Under the pieces are notes generated by a model that worked only from the letters and a program-made list of their open reading frames with translations, was not told where the DNA came from and did not search any database. A stretch of DNA of 64,000 nt, taken from positions 1,302,001 to 1,366,000 of the forward strand of contig NZ_CP084472.1 of NCBI RefSeq assembly GCF_020405225.1. The letters run 5' to 3'. The position numbers and the translations under genes are program-made. Within the stretch, counting starts at the first letter, position 1; each line of letters opens with the position of its first letter. Origin of the DNA: Natrinema sp. DC36 (GTDB lineage Archaea; Halobacteriota; Halobacteria; Halobacteriales; Natrialbaceae). Positions 14,956 through 24,208 of this stretch are shown here, piece after piece.

Positions 14956-16113
14956 CTACAGGAGCGACCGCGTCCGAACGGTTCCGCTCAATACCAGCGT
15001 TCGCCCGTTCTCGTCAATCGAGGAATCTTGGAGGGTCGCCCAGCGATCGCTGACGTCGCGGTTGGAGTCGACGTGGTCGCTGAGGGCGTCCGCGTTCGCG
15101 TCGCTCTCGCTGTCGTAGAGGAACACCTCGGTGAATTCGGACGTGTCGCCGTCGAACTCGTAGGTGGTCGCCGTCCCCGTTAGCCCTCGTTCCCAGTCAT
15201 CGAACTGGTCTTCGATGCGGTCTTCGATCTCCTGGCGCTGCCGGTCGGGAATGTTGTCGGGGTCGCCGTACTGGCGCTCGAGTTCAGTCTCGACGGTTCG
15301 AGGCGCGTGAACGCTCCCGTTGGACATGTGTCTGGCGCTGAATTCGCCCAGCATCGCCCCGCCGTCGTCCGTCTCGGACCACCGTCCGCTCGCGCTCGCG
15401 TTTGCGTCGATGGCCGCTTCGACGGCGCCGACCGCATCGAGGTAGCTCCCACCGTTGGCCTGGACGACGTACCCCTCACTGACACCGAAGGCCCAGTTCT
15501 CGATCGCGTACAACTCGTATCCTTCGTGGTCTCCCTCGCTCGAGAGTTCGTCGTCCTCGGTGTACTCGTCGTCGACCCAGTCCTGCAGATTCTCCTCGAT
15601 AGACGCGGGATCGAAGGAGCCGGCGAGGAATCCGTACTCGATCGACGACTCCACCGTCTCCGTTTGGGTCGTCGTTCCGTCCCAGGTCTGTCGCGTGTAG
15701 CTCACCTCGAACTCCCAGGTAACGGTCTGGGAGAGGTCCCAGTCGAGGTCGGTCGCGGCAACGCCGGCCCTGCTCCGATGAGCCGCACCCCTCTCGAGGG
15801 GCCAGTATACAACGAGTTCCTCCTCGTGCTCGAAGACCGCGTCGGGAACGACGGCGTTGAACCGCCGATCGGTCTCCTCCGATGAGTCGACCGTTCCATC
15901 GGTGTACTGCTCGGTCAGCGCTTCCGTGTCGAGAAGGTCGGTAACTGCCGGCGCGGTGAGCCAGTTTCCGACCGGCGGCCCGGAACTCCCGTCTTCCTCG
16001 TCGCCGAGGAACGGGAGGCTTCCCGTACAGCCGGCCAATCCCGCGGAACTGACCGCGGCCAATCCTGCGCTACCGCTTCGAAGAAGCGTTCGCCGTGAAA
16101 TATCCTCTCCCAT
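14956..16113 (-). CDS. Tat-exported lipoprotein, unknown function
   Basis: 385 residues from the ATG at 16113 (MGEDISRRTLLRSGS). The twin-arginine motif SRRTLLR and the lipobox LAGC (Cys at about 30) mark a Tat-exported lipid-anchored protein. The mature part starts with an acidic Gly/Ser linker and continues as a mostly beta, Trp/Tyr-rich domain with no recognised catalytic signature. The frame is open 48 codons upstream of the chosen ATG without a signal, so the Tat motif decides the start. Convergent with the aldolase gene, 12 bp apart. Confidence 0.8.
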   Translation of the reverse strand: MGEDISRRTLLRSGSAGLAAVSSAGLAGCTGSLPFLGDEEDGSSGPPVGNWLTAPAVTDLLDTEALTEQYTDGTVDSSEETDRRFNAVVPDAVFEHEEELVVYWPLERGAAHRSRAGVAATDLDWDLSQTVTWEFEVSYTRQTWDGTTTQTETVESSIEYGFLAGSFDPASIEENLQDWVDDEYTEDDELSSEGDHEGYELYAIENWAFGVSEGYVVQANGGSYLDAVGAVEAAIDANASASGRWSETDDGGAMLGEFSARHMSNGSVHAPRTVETELERQYGDPDNIPDRQRQEIEDRIEDQFDDWERGLTGTATTYEFDGDTSEFTEVFLYDSESDANADALSDHVDSNRDVSDRWATLQDSSIDENGRTLVLSGTVRTRSLL

Positions 16114-16235
16114 CCTTCTTGAGGAGACAGTATCTATATATAGTATTTCTGGCTGATGGACATATTTGCGTTCCAGAAGGAAAGTCGGCGAACACCGTCG
16201 TATCGCGGCCCTCCCGTTCGGCGGGATCGCGAGGC

Positions 16236-16319
16236 TATAGTAGTCACTGAAAGTCAATACACACCTGATCGCGTGACAGCGATGCGACCAGCGTGTGAAT
16301 CGTTTCAGTGACTACTATA
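16236..16319. mobile_element. 84-bp MITE-like hairpin element
   Basis: The ends TATAGTAGTCACTGAAA (16236-16252) and TTTCAGTGACTACTATA (16303-16319) are perfect 17-bp inverted repeats. The interior continues the fold: CACAC/GTGTG and CTGATCGC/GCGACCAG (7 of 8 pairs). Nearly the whole element is one long hairpin with a loop of about 11 nt. No reading frame is present and no obvious target duplication is seen. It lies in the 374-bp gap upstream of the divergent Tat lipoprotein and acyl-CoA dehydrogenase genes. The rest of the gap (16320-16487) shows only short GACTCGAGGCG direct repeats. Confidence 0.65.
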
Positions 16320-16487
16320 CCGCCGGATCGGCGACTCCAACTCGAACGTAGCGTCCACGAGAACGGACTCGTAGCAGACTCGAGGCGGACTCGAGGCGGA
16401 CTCATTCCGTCTCACGGCCGAGGGATGGCCGCGGCGCAGGCCGCTCCGACGTGAGTTCCTTTGTGTGACGACCTCGTGGGTGGGGGT

Positions 16488-17612
16488 ATGACGCTCACCG
16501 ACGAACAGGCGGCGATCCGGGAGACCGTCCGAGAGTTCGCCAGCGAAGAGATTCGGCCGACAGCGCTCGAGGCTGACAGGGAGCAGGAGTTCCCCGAAGC
16601 CGTCTGGGACGGCCTCGCCGACCTCGATCTGACGGGGCTAACGGTCCCCGAGGAGTACGGCGGCTACGAGGCGGATCCGGTGACGGCCGCCGTGGTCAAC
16701 GAGGAAGTCGCGTATGGGATGCTCTCGGTCGCGACGGCGCTGTCGGTCCACTCGCTCGCGACCTCCTGTCTCGCCGAGTTCGGGAGCGAGGAGCAGCAGG
16801 AACGTTGGCTGCCCGAGATGGCCGACGGGCGGCCGGTCGGTGCCTTCGCGCTCTCGGAGCCACACGCGGGCTCGAATCCGGCGGAGATGTCGACGGAAGC
16901 GAGACGCAAGGGCGACGAATACGTCATCAACGGCGAAAAGCAGTGGATCACGAACGGCGAGCGCGCGGGCGTTTACGTCCTCTTCGCGAAGACCGATCGC
17001 GACGATCCGTCGACGGTGACGCAGTTTCTCGTTCCGGCCGACGTGGACGGCCTCTCGGTTGGCGAAAAAGAGGACAAACTCGGTCTGCGCGCGAGCGACA
17101 CCACCAGCCTGACCTTCGACGACGTTCGGATTCCGGCTGAAAACCGGTTGACTGAGGAGGGGAAGGGGCTCTCGGCCGCGTTTCACATCCTCACCGGCGG
17201 TCGAATCGCCATCGCCGCCCAGTCCGTCGGCCTCGCACAGTGTGCGCTCGACGAGGCGCTGGCCTACAGCCAGGAGCGCGACCAGTTCGGCGGCCCCATT
17301 TCGGACATTCAGACGATCCGGCACAAACTCGCCGAGATGGCAACCAAAATTCGGGCCGCGCGCCTGCTGACTCGAGACGCCGCCCGAAAGCGAGCGGCCG
17401 GCGGCGCGGCGCTCGAGGCGAGCATGGCGAAGTACTTCGCGAGCGAGGCGGCGATGTTCGTGACGAACGAGGCGGTCCAGATTCACGGCGGCTACGGCTA
17501 CGTAACCGAGGGCGAGGTCGAGCGGCTCTATCGCGACGCGAAGATCACCGAAATATACGAGGGGACGACGGAGATCCAGAAGACGGTGATCGCTCGGGAA
17601 CTGCTCGAGTAA
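16488..17612 (+). CDS. Acyl-CoA dehydrogenase
   Basis: 374 residues from the ATG at 16488 (MTLTDEQAAIRETVREFA). FAD-dependent alpha,beta-dehydrogenation of acyl-CoA thioesters. Signatures: FALSEPHAGSNPAEM and QWITNGERAGVYVLFAK (substrate/FAD binding), DRDQFGGPISDIQTI-type segment, QIHGGYGYVTE, and catalytic Glu in IYEGTTEIQ (about residue 358). Short-chain acyl-CoA dehydrogenases have this Glu position, but the chain-length or branched-acyl specificity cannot be set. An electron-transfer flavoprotein is not encoded nearby. Confidence 0.93.
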   Translation: MTLTDEQAAIRETVREFASEEIRPTALEADREQEFPEAVWDGLADLDLTGLTVPEEYGGYEADPVTAAVVNEEVAYGMLSVATALSVHSLATSCLAEFGSEEQQERWLPEMADGRPVGAFALSEPHAGSNPAEMSTEARRKGDEYVINGEKQWITNGERAGVYVLFAKTDRDDPSTVTQFLVPADVDGLSVGEKEDKLGLRASDTTSLTFDDVRIPAENRLTEEGKGLSAAFHILTGGRIAIAAQSVGLAQCALDEALAYSQERDQFGGPISDIQTIRHKLAEMATKIRAARLLTRDAARKRAAGGAALEASMAKYFASEAAMFVTNEAVQIHGGYGYVTEGEVERLYRDAKITEIYEGTTEIQKTVIARELLE

Positions 17613-17667
17613 CCTAACTGTGGATCAGCGCGACAGTTCTTTTATGCTTTGGAGGGGCACATTCAAT

Positions 17668-18084
17668 ATGAATGACAGCCGATCGAACAGTTCACTCACG
17701 AGCGATTCGGACGGGGCATCAGGGGCGCTCCGTGAACTCCTGTATACGGCCGTACTGACGCTGCTTCTCCTCGTTCCAACTCACGCTCGAGAAATCGTCT
17801 CGATCGAAGCAACGGCCGCGGCCGTCGGGAGCGGAACGCTCATCGGAGCGATCGTGACTCTCACGCTGGAGGACGCGCAGCTCGGCTTCGAGAGCGACGT
17901 GGTGACGACGATCGTGGGGATGGTGGGACTCGGAGTAGTGGCGGTTCTCCTCTGGATCGTGCTCCCGGCGGCGTACATCGGGACGTTCGTGCATTTCGCC
18001 ATCGCGTTCATGTGGGGTTCGTCACTGATAGCCGTCGTTCGCCACGTGATCTGGCCCCGGATCGGTGCCTCGAGTTTCGACTAA
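17668..18084 (+). CDS. Small membrane protein, unknown function
   Basis: 138 residues from the ATG at 17668 (MNDSRSNSS); a CTTTTATG box about 25-30 bp upstream supports this start over an ATG 16 codons earlier. A polar, acidic N-terminus is followed by about four hydrophobic segments, among them ELLYTAVLTLLLLVP, GSGTLIGAIVTLTL, VGMVGLGVVAVLLWIV and FAIAFMWGSSLIAVV. No family was recognised. It stands between acyl-CoA dehydrogenase and a HAD hydrolase on the same strand, with its own promoter. Confidence 0.7.
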   Translation: MNDSRSNSSLTSDSDGASGALRELLYTAVLTLLLLVPTHAREIVSIEATAAAVGSGTLIGAIVTLTLEDAQLGFESDVVTTIVGMVGLGVVAVLLWIVLPAAYIGTFVHFAIAFMWGSSLIAVVRHVIWPRIGASSFD

Positions 18085-18135
18085 GTCGAGATAACGACCG
18101 AAGCCACTAATCGTCCGTCACACCTAACGGGAGGT

Positions 18136-18675
18136 ATGACCGCCTACGAGGCTATCGTCTACGATCTGGACGGGACGCTCGTCGATCTCGACGTCGACTG
18201 GGACGCCGTCGCCGTCGACGTCCGCGAAGTGTACGCTTCCGCGAACGTCGAACCGCCGAGCGACGGGCTCTGGGACATGCTCGAGGTCGCCGACGACGCG
18301 GGGCTGGCCGACGAGGTGGAGGCCGCTATCGCGGCCCACGAACACGACGGGGCGCGGACCTCCGCTCGGCTCGCCCACGCGGACGAACTACTCGAGCGGT
18401 CGCTGCCGGCGGGCGTCTGTTCGCTCAATTGCGAGCGAGCGTGTCGGATCGCGCTCGACGAGCACGCGCTCGACGACGCGGTCGATGCCGTCGTCGGTCG
18501 CGATACGGTCGACACGTGGAAACCGGATCCGGAACCGTTGCTCGCGACGGTTCGAGCGCTCGAGGTCGAGCCGGCGGCGGCGCTATTCATCGGTGATTCC
18601 GCACGCGATCGACACGCTGCAGAACGGGCGGGAATGGACTTCGAGTACGTCGGCGAGGGGCCATCGGGCGTGTGA
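18136..18675 (+). CDS. HAD-superfamily hydrolase (phosphoglycolate-phosphatase-like)
   Basis: 179 residues. Motif I YDLDGTLVDLDVDW (nucleophile Asp at about 10), motif III Lys in TWKPDPEPLL and motif IV FIGDSARDRHAAERAGM are all present, with a small helical cap. It is shorter than typical Gph proteins (about 220). The substrate is unknown. The start at 18136 follows closely after a short gap and gives the expected beta-strand just before motif I. Confidence 0.8.
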   Translation: MTAYEAIVYDLDGTLVDLDVDWDAVAVDVREVYASANVEPPSDGLWDMLEVADDAGLADEVEAAIAAHEHDGARTSARLAHADELLERSLPAGVCSLNCERACRIALDEHALDDAVDAVVGRDTVDTWKPDPEPLLATVRALEVEPAAALFIGDSARDRHAAERAGMDFEYVGEGPSGV

Positions 18676-18705
18676 GCGTTCGGCTCGAGAAGCGACTCGA
18701 GCCCG

Positions 18706-18939
18706 TTACGTCTGCGTCCGCTTCGCGTAGGCGAAGACGACGATCGACGTGACTAACCAGACGGGCGCACCGACTCGGATCGCGAACTCGACCCGGTCGG
18801 CCCACGTCGGAAGGGGCGCCGCCGTCGACAGCAGGACGACGACCGGCGCGCCGACCAGGATGGTGGCGACGAACGTCGTCTGCATCACCCAGCCGTAATC
18901 GACGCCGTCGGGCGAGGTCGTTTCGACGGGTTCTGGCAC
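18706..18939 (-). CDS. 77-residue two-helix membrane protein with GTG start
   Basis: The frame is open far upstream, but a CTTAAG box at 18964-18969 lies about 25-30 bp above the GTG at 18937-18939, giving a leaderless start with (M)PEPVETTSPDGVDYG. Two transmembrane helices follow: QTTFVATILVGAPVVVLLS and APVWLVTSIVVFAYA, with AKRTQT at the C-terminus. It is similar in layout to short uncharacterised haloarchaeal membrane proteins. It is divergent from panB. Confidence 0.65.
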   Translation of the reverse strand: MPEPVETTSPDGVDYGWVMQTTFVATILVGAPVVVLLSTAAPLPTWADRVEFAIRVGAPVWLVTSIVVFAYAKRTQT

Positions 18940-19054
18940 GCGTGAGTATGGCAACCGAGACCCCTTAAGCGCCGCGAATGCGGCCCCAGCGGACGCTCGA
19001 CCGTCACCGACGGAAGAACAACGCAGTTTAGTTCTCGGCGGCCAAGCTATGGGT

Positions 19055-19867
19055 ATGCCTACCGTGCGGGATCTCAGAGCGAAGGCCGGTGCAGAGCCGA
19101 TCACGATGCTGACGGCGTACGACGCGCCGACGGCGGCGGTCGTCGACGAGGCCGGCGTCGACATCATCCTCGTCGGCGACAGCCTCGGAAACACCAATCT
19201 GGGGTACGAGACGACGCTCCCGGTTACCGTCGATGACATGGCTCGCCACACCGACGCGGTCGCCCGCGCGACCGACGACGCCCTCGTCGTCGCCGACATG
19301 CCGTTCCTCTCGATCGGGGTCGACGAGGCGGCGAGCGTCGAGAACGCGGGCCGGATGCTCAAGGAGGCCGACGCTCACGCGGTCAAACTCGAGTGCGGGC
19401 CTCACACCGTCGACCTCACGGAGAAGTTGGTCCAGCTCGGGATTCCGGTGATGGCCCACCTCGGACTGACGCCCCAGCACGTCAACCAGTACGGCGGCTA
19501 TCCGCGGCAGGGGACGGATCGGGAAGGAGCCGAGCGCATCCTGGAACTGGCCGAGGCTCACGAGGACGCCGGTGCGTTCTCGCTCGTCCTCGAGCACGTC
19601 CCGTCCAACCTCGCGGCCGACGTGACCGCGGCGCTGGACATCCCGACGATCGGGATCGGTGCCGGCCCGGACTGCGACGGACAGGTGCTCGTCGTCGACG
19701 ACGCGATCGGCCTCAGCGAGTGGTCGCCCTCCTTCTCGAAACGGTTCGGGAACGTCCGCGAGGAGATGGAATCCGCGGTCGGGGAGTACGTCTCGGCGGT
19801 CGAGTCCGGCGAGTTCCCCGCCGACGAACACAGTCACGAAGAGAGCGATCTCGAGGACATTTACTGA
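19055..19867 (+). CDS. panB: 3-methyl-2-oxobutanoate hydroxymethyltransferase (ketopantoate synthase)
   Basis: 270 residues from the ATG at 19055; an ATG two codons earlier is possible, but an AT box near 19023-19031 places a leaderless start at the second. PanB adds a hydroxymethyl group from methylenetetrahydrofolate to ketoisovalerate, toward pantothenate and CoA. Motifs: MLTAYDAPTAAVVDEAG, ILVGDSLGN (metal Asp), DMPFLSIG, KLECG (Lys/Glu), GHLGLTPQ-like AHLGLTPQHVNQYGG, and IGIGAGPDCDGQVLV. Length and motifs are complete. No other pantothenate gene is near. Confidence 0.94.
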   Translation: MPTVRDLRAKAGAEPITMLTAYDAPTAAVVDEAGVDIILVGDSLGNTNLGYETTLPVTVDDMARHTDAVARATDDALVVADMPFLSIGVDEAASVENAGRMLKEADAHAVKLECGPHTVDLTEKLVQLGIPVMAHLGLTPQHVNQYGGYPRQGTDREGAERILELAEAHEDAGAFSLVLEHVPSNLAADVTAALDIPTIGIGAGPDCDGQVLVVDDAIGLSEWSPSFSKRFGNVREEMESAVGEYVSAVESGEFPADEHSHEESDLEDIY

Positions 19868-19908
19868 TCCGTCGCCGCCTCGGCCCGATGGCTGCCTCGA
19901 GCCGATTC

Positions 19909-20706
19909 TCAGTACCAGTCTCGATTTCGGTCACCGTCGATCTCGGACAGGAAGTCGTCGACGACCGTATTGAACGCGGACGGCCGTTCGATCATCGCCA
20001 GGTGTGCGGCGTCCTCGATCTCGGCGAGTCCGGCCTCGTCGATTTCGTCGGCGAGGTACTCGTGAAACCACGGCGGTGTCAACTGGTCGTACTCTCCGTA
20101 CACCGCGAGCGTGGGAGTGTCGATCTCGCCGACGCGATCGCGGACGTCGAACTCGTGGCAGGTCAGAAAGTCCCGGCGCGTGACCGCCTGGCCGGTGTCG
20201 TCCATCCGGTTCATCGATCGCTCGCGAAGGCCCGAGTCGGGATCGTGAAAGAGCCGATCCGGCCCGTGGAGGAATTCGACTGCGCGTTCGAAATCGGACC
20301 GTAGCCACGCCAGGAGATCCTCGAGCACGCCGAGTCGAGCGCCGGTCCCCGTCAGGACGGCCGCCGCGGGATCGAACTCGCGCTCGAGCAGGATCTGGAG
20401 GACGACGGCACCGCCGAGGGAGTTGCCGACGAGGACCGCCGCGTCGGTCGCCTCGACGACGGCCAGCGCGTCGTCGGCGTAGGCCGACAGCGTCGAGTAC
20501 CCCGCGCTGGCGTCGATGTCATCCGACTCACCGTGGCCGCTGAGATCGACCGTGACGAGCGGCGCGTGGTCCGCGAGCGGTCGCTGCCCGTCCCAGACGT
20601 CGTGGGACCCGCCGCTCCCGTGGATACAACAGATGGGCGGTCCGTCGCTGCCCCGGTCGACGACGTCGTATGCCGTCTCCCGACCGTGATGTGCTACCGT
20701 TTCCAT
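19909..20706 (-). CDS. Alpha/beta hydrolase
   Basis: 265 residues from the ATG at 20706 (METVAHHGRETAYDV). The oxyanion segment IHGSGGSHDVWDG, the nucleophile elbow VGNSLGGAV (Ser at about 98) and a late DAAHLAMIERP (catalytic His) mark the alpha/beta-hydrolase fold; an acid in VYGEYDQLTPP is placed as expected. The substrate is unknown: carboxylesterase, lactonase or C-C hydrolase are all possible. The frame is open upstream of this ATG, but the fold begins here. Confidence 0.82.
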   Translation of the reverse strand: METVAHHGRETAYDVVDRGSDGPPICCIHGSGGSHDVWDGQRPLADHAPLVTVDLSGHGESDDIDASAGYSTLSAYADDALAVVEATDAAVLVGNSLGGAVVLQILLEREFDPAAAVLTGTGARLGVLEDLLAWLRSDFERAVEFLHGPDRLFHDPDSGLRERSMNRMDDTGQAVTRRDFLTCHEFDVRDRVGEIDTPTLAVYGEYDQLTPPWFHEYLADEIDEAGLAEIEDAAHLAMIERPSAFNTVVDDFLSEIDGDRNRDWY

Positions 20707-20904
20707 ACGCGATAGCACACCGGGGACGGGTATAAAGACTCGATTCGGCGTCGACCGGAGCACGCCAGCAACGAAAATATGTCCGTTCCGAACCAATCGA
20801 GTGCTGTCATCCCGATAGCGTGACCGAAGGGGATCGCACTGTGAACTACGAACAATCGGTTTCCCATCCGATACGCTGCCCTCATGCGGTCTATCGGCGA
20901 AATG

Positions 20905-20912
20905 CTTATATA
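20905..20912 (+). promoter_or_regulatory. TATA box of the Hsp20-like/cdc48 operon
   Basis: CTTATATA is 32-39 bp upstream of the ATG at 20944, allowing a leader of only a few nucleotides. It is the only good box before the two-gene operon. Confidence 0.6.
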
Positions 20913-20943
20913 GTAGCAGCACTTACCTTGGGTTAGTTAAAGC

Positions 20944-21192
20944 ATGACTCTCGAACAATTCACCCCCGAAGAGGGGCAGGTGGCTCGCCGGTACGAATAC
21001 GACGATAGCACGGTGATGGCCGTCGACTTCGGTACCGAAGAGGCCGACGCCTCGGTCGATGTCGTCGACGACACGGTTATCGTCGTCCTCGCCGACGATC
21101 AGTACGAAATCGAACTTCCCGACACGACCGAGAATCCGCACACGTTTATCAAAAACGGCGTGCTCACTGTCGAACTGGAGGAGGAACGATGA
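20944..21192 (+). CDS. Small Hsp20-like acidic protein coupled to cdc48
   Basis: 82 residues. The second half, [21 protein letters not shown] and then [14 protein letters not shown], has the strand pattern and the terminal NGVLTV motif of alpha-crystallin (small heat-shock) domains, though the N-terminal strands are shortened. It overlaps the cdc48 start by 4 bp (ATGA at 21189-21192), so translation is coupled and a 1:1 partnership is plausible. The family is haloarchaeal and uncharacterised to my knowledge; an adaptor or substrate-presenting role for Cdc48 is inference. Confidence 0.75.
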   Translation: MTLEQFTPEEGQVARRYEYDDSTVMAVDFGTEEADASVDVVDDTVIVVLADDQYEIELPDTTENPHTFIKNGVLTVELEEER

Positions 21193-23450
21193 AACTTACC
21201 GTCAAACCACTCAAACAGAAGGACGCCGGTCGCGGACTGGCCGCGATCGACCGCGTCTCCATGAACGAACTCGACCTCGAGAACGGGGACTACATCGTCA
21301 TCAAGGGCAAGGACGAGGCACAGGCTGTCGCTCGCGTCTGGCCCGGCTACCCCGAAGACGAGGGGCGCGGAATCGTCCGAATCGACGGCCGCCTGCGCCA
21401 GGAGGCCGACGTCGGGATCGATGACAACGTCACTATCGAACCCGCCGACGTCAAACCCGCCAAATCGGTCACCGTGGCATTGCCACAGAACCTGCGAATC
21501 CGCGGCGACATCGGGCCGCTCGTCCGCGACAAACTGAGCGGACAGGCCGTCACCGAGGGCCAGACGGTACCGTTCTCGCTCTCGTTCGGGCCCATGGCCA
21601 GCTCCGGCCAGTCGGTCCCGCTGAAGATCGCGAGCACCTCGCCGTCGGGCACCGTCGTCATCACGGACTCGACGAGTATCGAGATCTCCGAGACGCCCGC
21701 CGAACAGGTACAGTCCGGCACCGGGACGTCCGCGGAGGGTGTTCCGAACGTCGCCTACGAGGACATCGGCGGTCTGGACGACGAACTCGACCAGGTCCGC
21801 GAGATGATCGAACTGCCGATGCGCCACCCCGAGCTGTTCCAACAGCTGGGCATCGAGCCGCCGAAAGGCGTCCTCCTGCACGGCCCGCCGGGCACGGGGA
21901 AGACCCTGATGGCGAAGGCCGTCGCTAACGAGATCGACGCCCACTTCGAGACGATCTCCGGCCCGGAGATCATGTCGAAGTACTACGGCGAGAGCGAAGA
22001 GAAGCTCCGGGAGGTCTTCGAGGACGCCGAGGAGAACGCTCCCGCGATCGTCTTCATCGACGAACTCGATTCCATCGCCGCCAAACGCGAAGAGGCCGGC
22101 GGTGACGTCGAACGACGCGTCGTCGCCCAACTGCTCAGCCTGATGGACGGCCTCGAGGAACGGGGTCGCGTCACGGTCATCGCCGCGACCAACCGCGTCG
22201 ACGCGATCGACCCCGCGCTCCGGCGCGGCGGTCGCTTCGACCGCGAGATCGAGATCGGCGTCCCCGACAAGGAGGGCCGCAAGGAGATCCTGCAGGTCCA
22301 CACCCGCGGGATGCCCCTCGACGAGGGGATCGACCTCGATCAATACGCCGAGAACACGCACGGCTTCGTCGGCGCCGACCTCGAGTCGCTGGCCCGCGAG
22401 AGCGCGATGAACGCGCTCCGTCGCATCCGCCCCGAACTCGATCTCGAGTCCGAGGAGATCGACGCCGACATCCTCGAGTCACTCGAAGTGACCGAGCGGG
22501 ACCTCAAGGACGCGCTCAAGGGCATCCAACCCTCGGCGATGCGCGAGGTCTTCGTCGAAGTCCCCGACGTCACCTGGAACGACGTCGGCGGACTGGGCGA
22601 GACCAAAGAGCAACTGCGCGAGACGATCCAGTGGCCGCTCGACTACCCCGAGGTGTTCGAGCAGATGGACATGCAGGCCGCCAAGGGCGTCCTCATGTAC
22701 GGCCCGCCGGGCACGGGGAAGACCCTGCTCGCGAAGGCCGTCGCCAACGAGGCCCAGTCGAACTTCATCTCGATCAAGGGCCCCGAACTGCTGAACAAGT
22801 ACGTCGGGGAGTCCGAGAAGGGCGTCCGCGAGGTCTTCGAGAAGGCGCGGTCGAACGCACCGACCGTGATCTTCTTCGACGAGATCGATTCGATCGCGGG
22901 CGAACGCGGTCAGCGTCAGGGTGACTCCGGCGTCGGCGAACGCGTCGTCTCCCAGCTCCTGACGGAGCTCGACGGGCTCGAGGAACTCGAGGACGTCGTC
23001 GTGATCGCCACGACCAACCGACCGGACCTGATCGACAGCGCCCTGCTCCGTCCCGGACGACTCGATCGCCACGTCCACGTGCCGGTCCCCGACGAGGACG
23101 CTCGCAAGGCGATCTTCGAGGTCCACACCCGCGACAAGCCGCTGGCCGACTCGGTCGACCTCGAGTGGCTCGCCGGGCGGACGGAGGGATACGTCGGTGC
23201 CGACATCGAAGCGGTCTGCCGCGAGGCCTCGATGGCCGCTAGCCGCGAGTTCATCAACTCGGTCGACCCCGAGGAGATGGCCGACACGATCGGGAACGTC
23301 CGCATCAGTCGCGACCACTTCGAGCACGCCCTCGACGAGGTCAACCCGAGCGTCGCCCCCGAAACCCGGGAGCAATACGAGGATCTCGAAGAGGAGTTCC
23401 AGCAGGCCGAACCGGGCCAAGACGAACAGCTCGGCCGCACCTTCCAGTAA
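21189..23450 (+). CDS. cdc48: CDC48/VAT-type AAA+ ATPase
   Basis: 753 residues. Unfolds protein substrates, usually feeding the proteasome. Order: N-terminal double-psi barrel and four-stranded barrel (about 1-185), D1 with Walker A GPPGTGKT (about residue 232) and Walker [11 protein letters not shown]2 with Walker A GPPGTGKT (about 505) and Walker [12 protein letters not shown], arginine-finger regions in both, and an acidic C-terminal tail ([16 protein letters not shown]). Haloarchaea have several Cdc48 paralogues; this one is distinguished by translational coupling to the Hsp20-like gene before it. Confidence 0.96.
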   Translation: MKLTVKPLKQKDAGRGLAAIDRVSMNELDLENGDYIVIKGKDEAQAVARVWPGYPEDEGRGIVRIDGRLRQEADVGIDDNVTIEPADVKPAKSVTVALPQNLRIRGDIGPLVRDKLSGQAVTEGQTVPFSLSFGPMASSGQSVPLKIASTSPSGTVVITDSTSIEISETPAEQVQSGTGTSAEGVPNVAYEDIGGLDDELDQVREMIELPMRHPELFQQLGIEPPKGVLLHGPPGTGKTLMAKAVANEIDAHFETISGPEIMSKYYGESEEKLREVFEDAEENAPAIVFIDELDSIAAKREEAGGDVERRVVAQLLSLMDGLEERGRVTVIAATNRVDAIDPALRRGGRFDREIEIGVPDKEGRKEILQVHTRGMPLDEGIDLDQYAENTHGFVGADLESLARESAMNALRRIRPELDLESEEIDADILESLEVTERDLKDALKGIQPSAMREVFVEVPDVTWNDVGGLGETKEQLRETIQWPLDYPEVFEQMDMQAAKGVLMYGPPGTGKTLLAKAVANEAQSNFISIKGPELLNKYVGESEKGVREVFEKARSNAPTVIFFDEIDSIAGERGQRQGDSGVGERVVSQLLTELDGLEELEDVVVIATTNRPDLIDSALLRPGRLDRHVHVPVPDEDARKAIFEVHTRDKPLADSVDLEWLAGRTEGYVGADIEAVCREASMAASREFINSVDPEEMADTIGNVRISRDHFEHALDEVNPSVAPETREQYEDLEEEFQQAEPGQDEQLGRTFQ

Positions 23451-23636
23451 GGTCGACGGCCCCAGCCGTCGTTCGGTCCGCGAATAGCAATTCTTCTTTG
23501 CGAGTAATCGTCCCCGCTTGCAGTCGGTGATCGCCGGTCATCGTCTGCACGGCGGTCAGCGACTGGCAGCGTACCACGAGGTGCCTACATATTCCGTTCG
23601 CTCGTAGCTCTCCTAGCGGAACGCGAGCCGATTACA

Positions 23637-24023
23637 ATGCATCAATCCAAAGAGGAACTGACGGTCGTTATGGAAACGCCGGACGCGAAAATCCAACATC
23701 AGGCGGGGTTCGGGGCGGCAACCGAATACGATGGCCTGGCCGCAGAACACTTCCGCGTGAGCGCGGGAACCGATCTCACGCCCCTGTTGGAGGGACTTCA
23801 GGAGGACACGTGCCAGTGTCCCCACTGGGGGTACGTGATAGACGGAGCGATCTCCGTTCGGTATGCCGATGATTCGGAGGAGGTCGACGAAGCCGGAGAT
23901 CTCGTTTACTGGCCGCCGGGCCACACGCTCTGGGTGGACGAAGACACGGAGTTCATCCTGTTTAGCCCGCACGAAGAGCACACGGCGGTCTTCGAGCATA
24001 TGGCGGCTAAGATGGACGAATAA
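23637..24023 (+). CDS. Cupin-fold protein
   Basis: 128 residues. The segment CPHWGYVIDGAISVRYAD followed by GDLVYWPPGHTLWVDED and FILFSPHEEH has the two short cupin motifs with His and Glu/Asp ligands for a possible metal. The first 60 residues form the leading strands. Function is not assignable; small cupins serve as isomerases, dioxygenases or sensors. A zinc-ribbon gene starts 2 bp after its stop, so the two are one operon. An internal ATG 11 codons in is an alternative start. Confidence 0.7.
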   Translation: MHQSKEELTVVMETPDAKIQHQAGFGAATEYDGLAAEHFRVSAGTDLTPLLEGLQEDTCQCPHWGYVIDGAISVRYADDSEEVDEAGDLVYWPPGHTLWVDEDTEFILFSPHEEHTAVFEHMAAKMDE

Positions 24024-24025
24024 CG

Positions 24026-24208
24026 ATGGCGATACCGCAACACCGGGAGACGGCGACGATACCGTGTCCGTACTGCGAGCGGGAAACGACCGTCTCGGTT
24101 CCCGATGAGGATGTCGAGCTGGAAGTGAGACGGTCCGTCGCACTCTACGGCGACCATACGACCGTCGAGTGTTCAGCCGATCACGAGTTCTGGGTGTACT
24201 TCTGCTGA
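24026..24208 (+). CDS. 60-residue zinc-ribbon-like small protein
   Basis: Contains IPCPYCERETTVSV near the N-terminus and VECSADHEFWVYFC at the end: a CPxC knuckle plus two further Cys (and a His) suited to bind one zinc. It begins 2 bp after the cupin stop. Haloarchaea encode many such micro zinc-finger proteins. No function is known for this one. Confidence 0.65.
   Translation: MAIPQHRETATIPCPYCERETTVSVPDEDVELEVRRSVALYGDHTTVECSADHEFWVYFC

Noticed and set aside
21099-22361. 420-codon minus-strand frame opposite cdc48
   Set aside because: Repetitive acidic/hydrophobic translation without motifs; explained by codon bias of the cdc48 strand.
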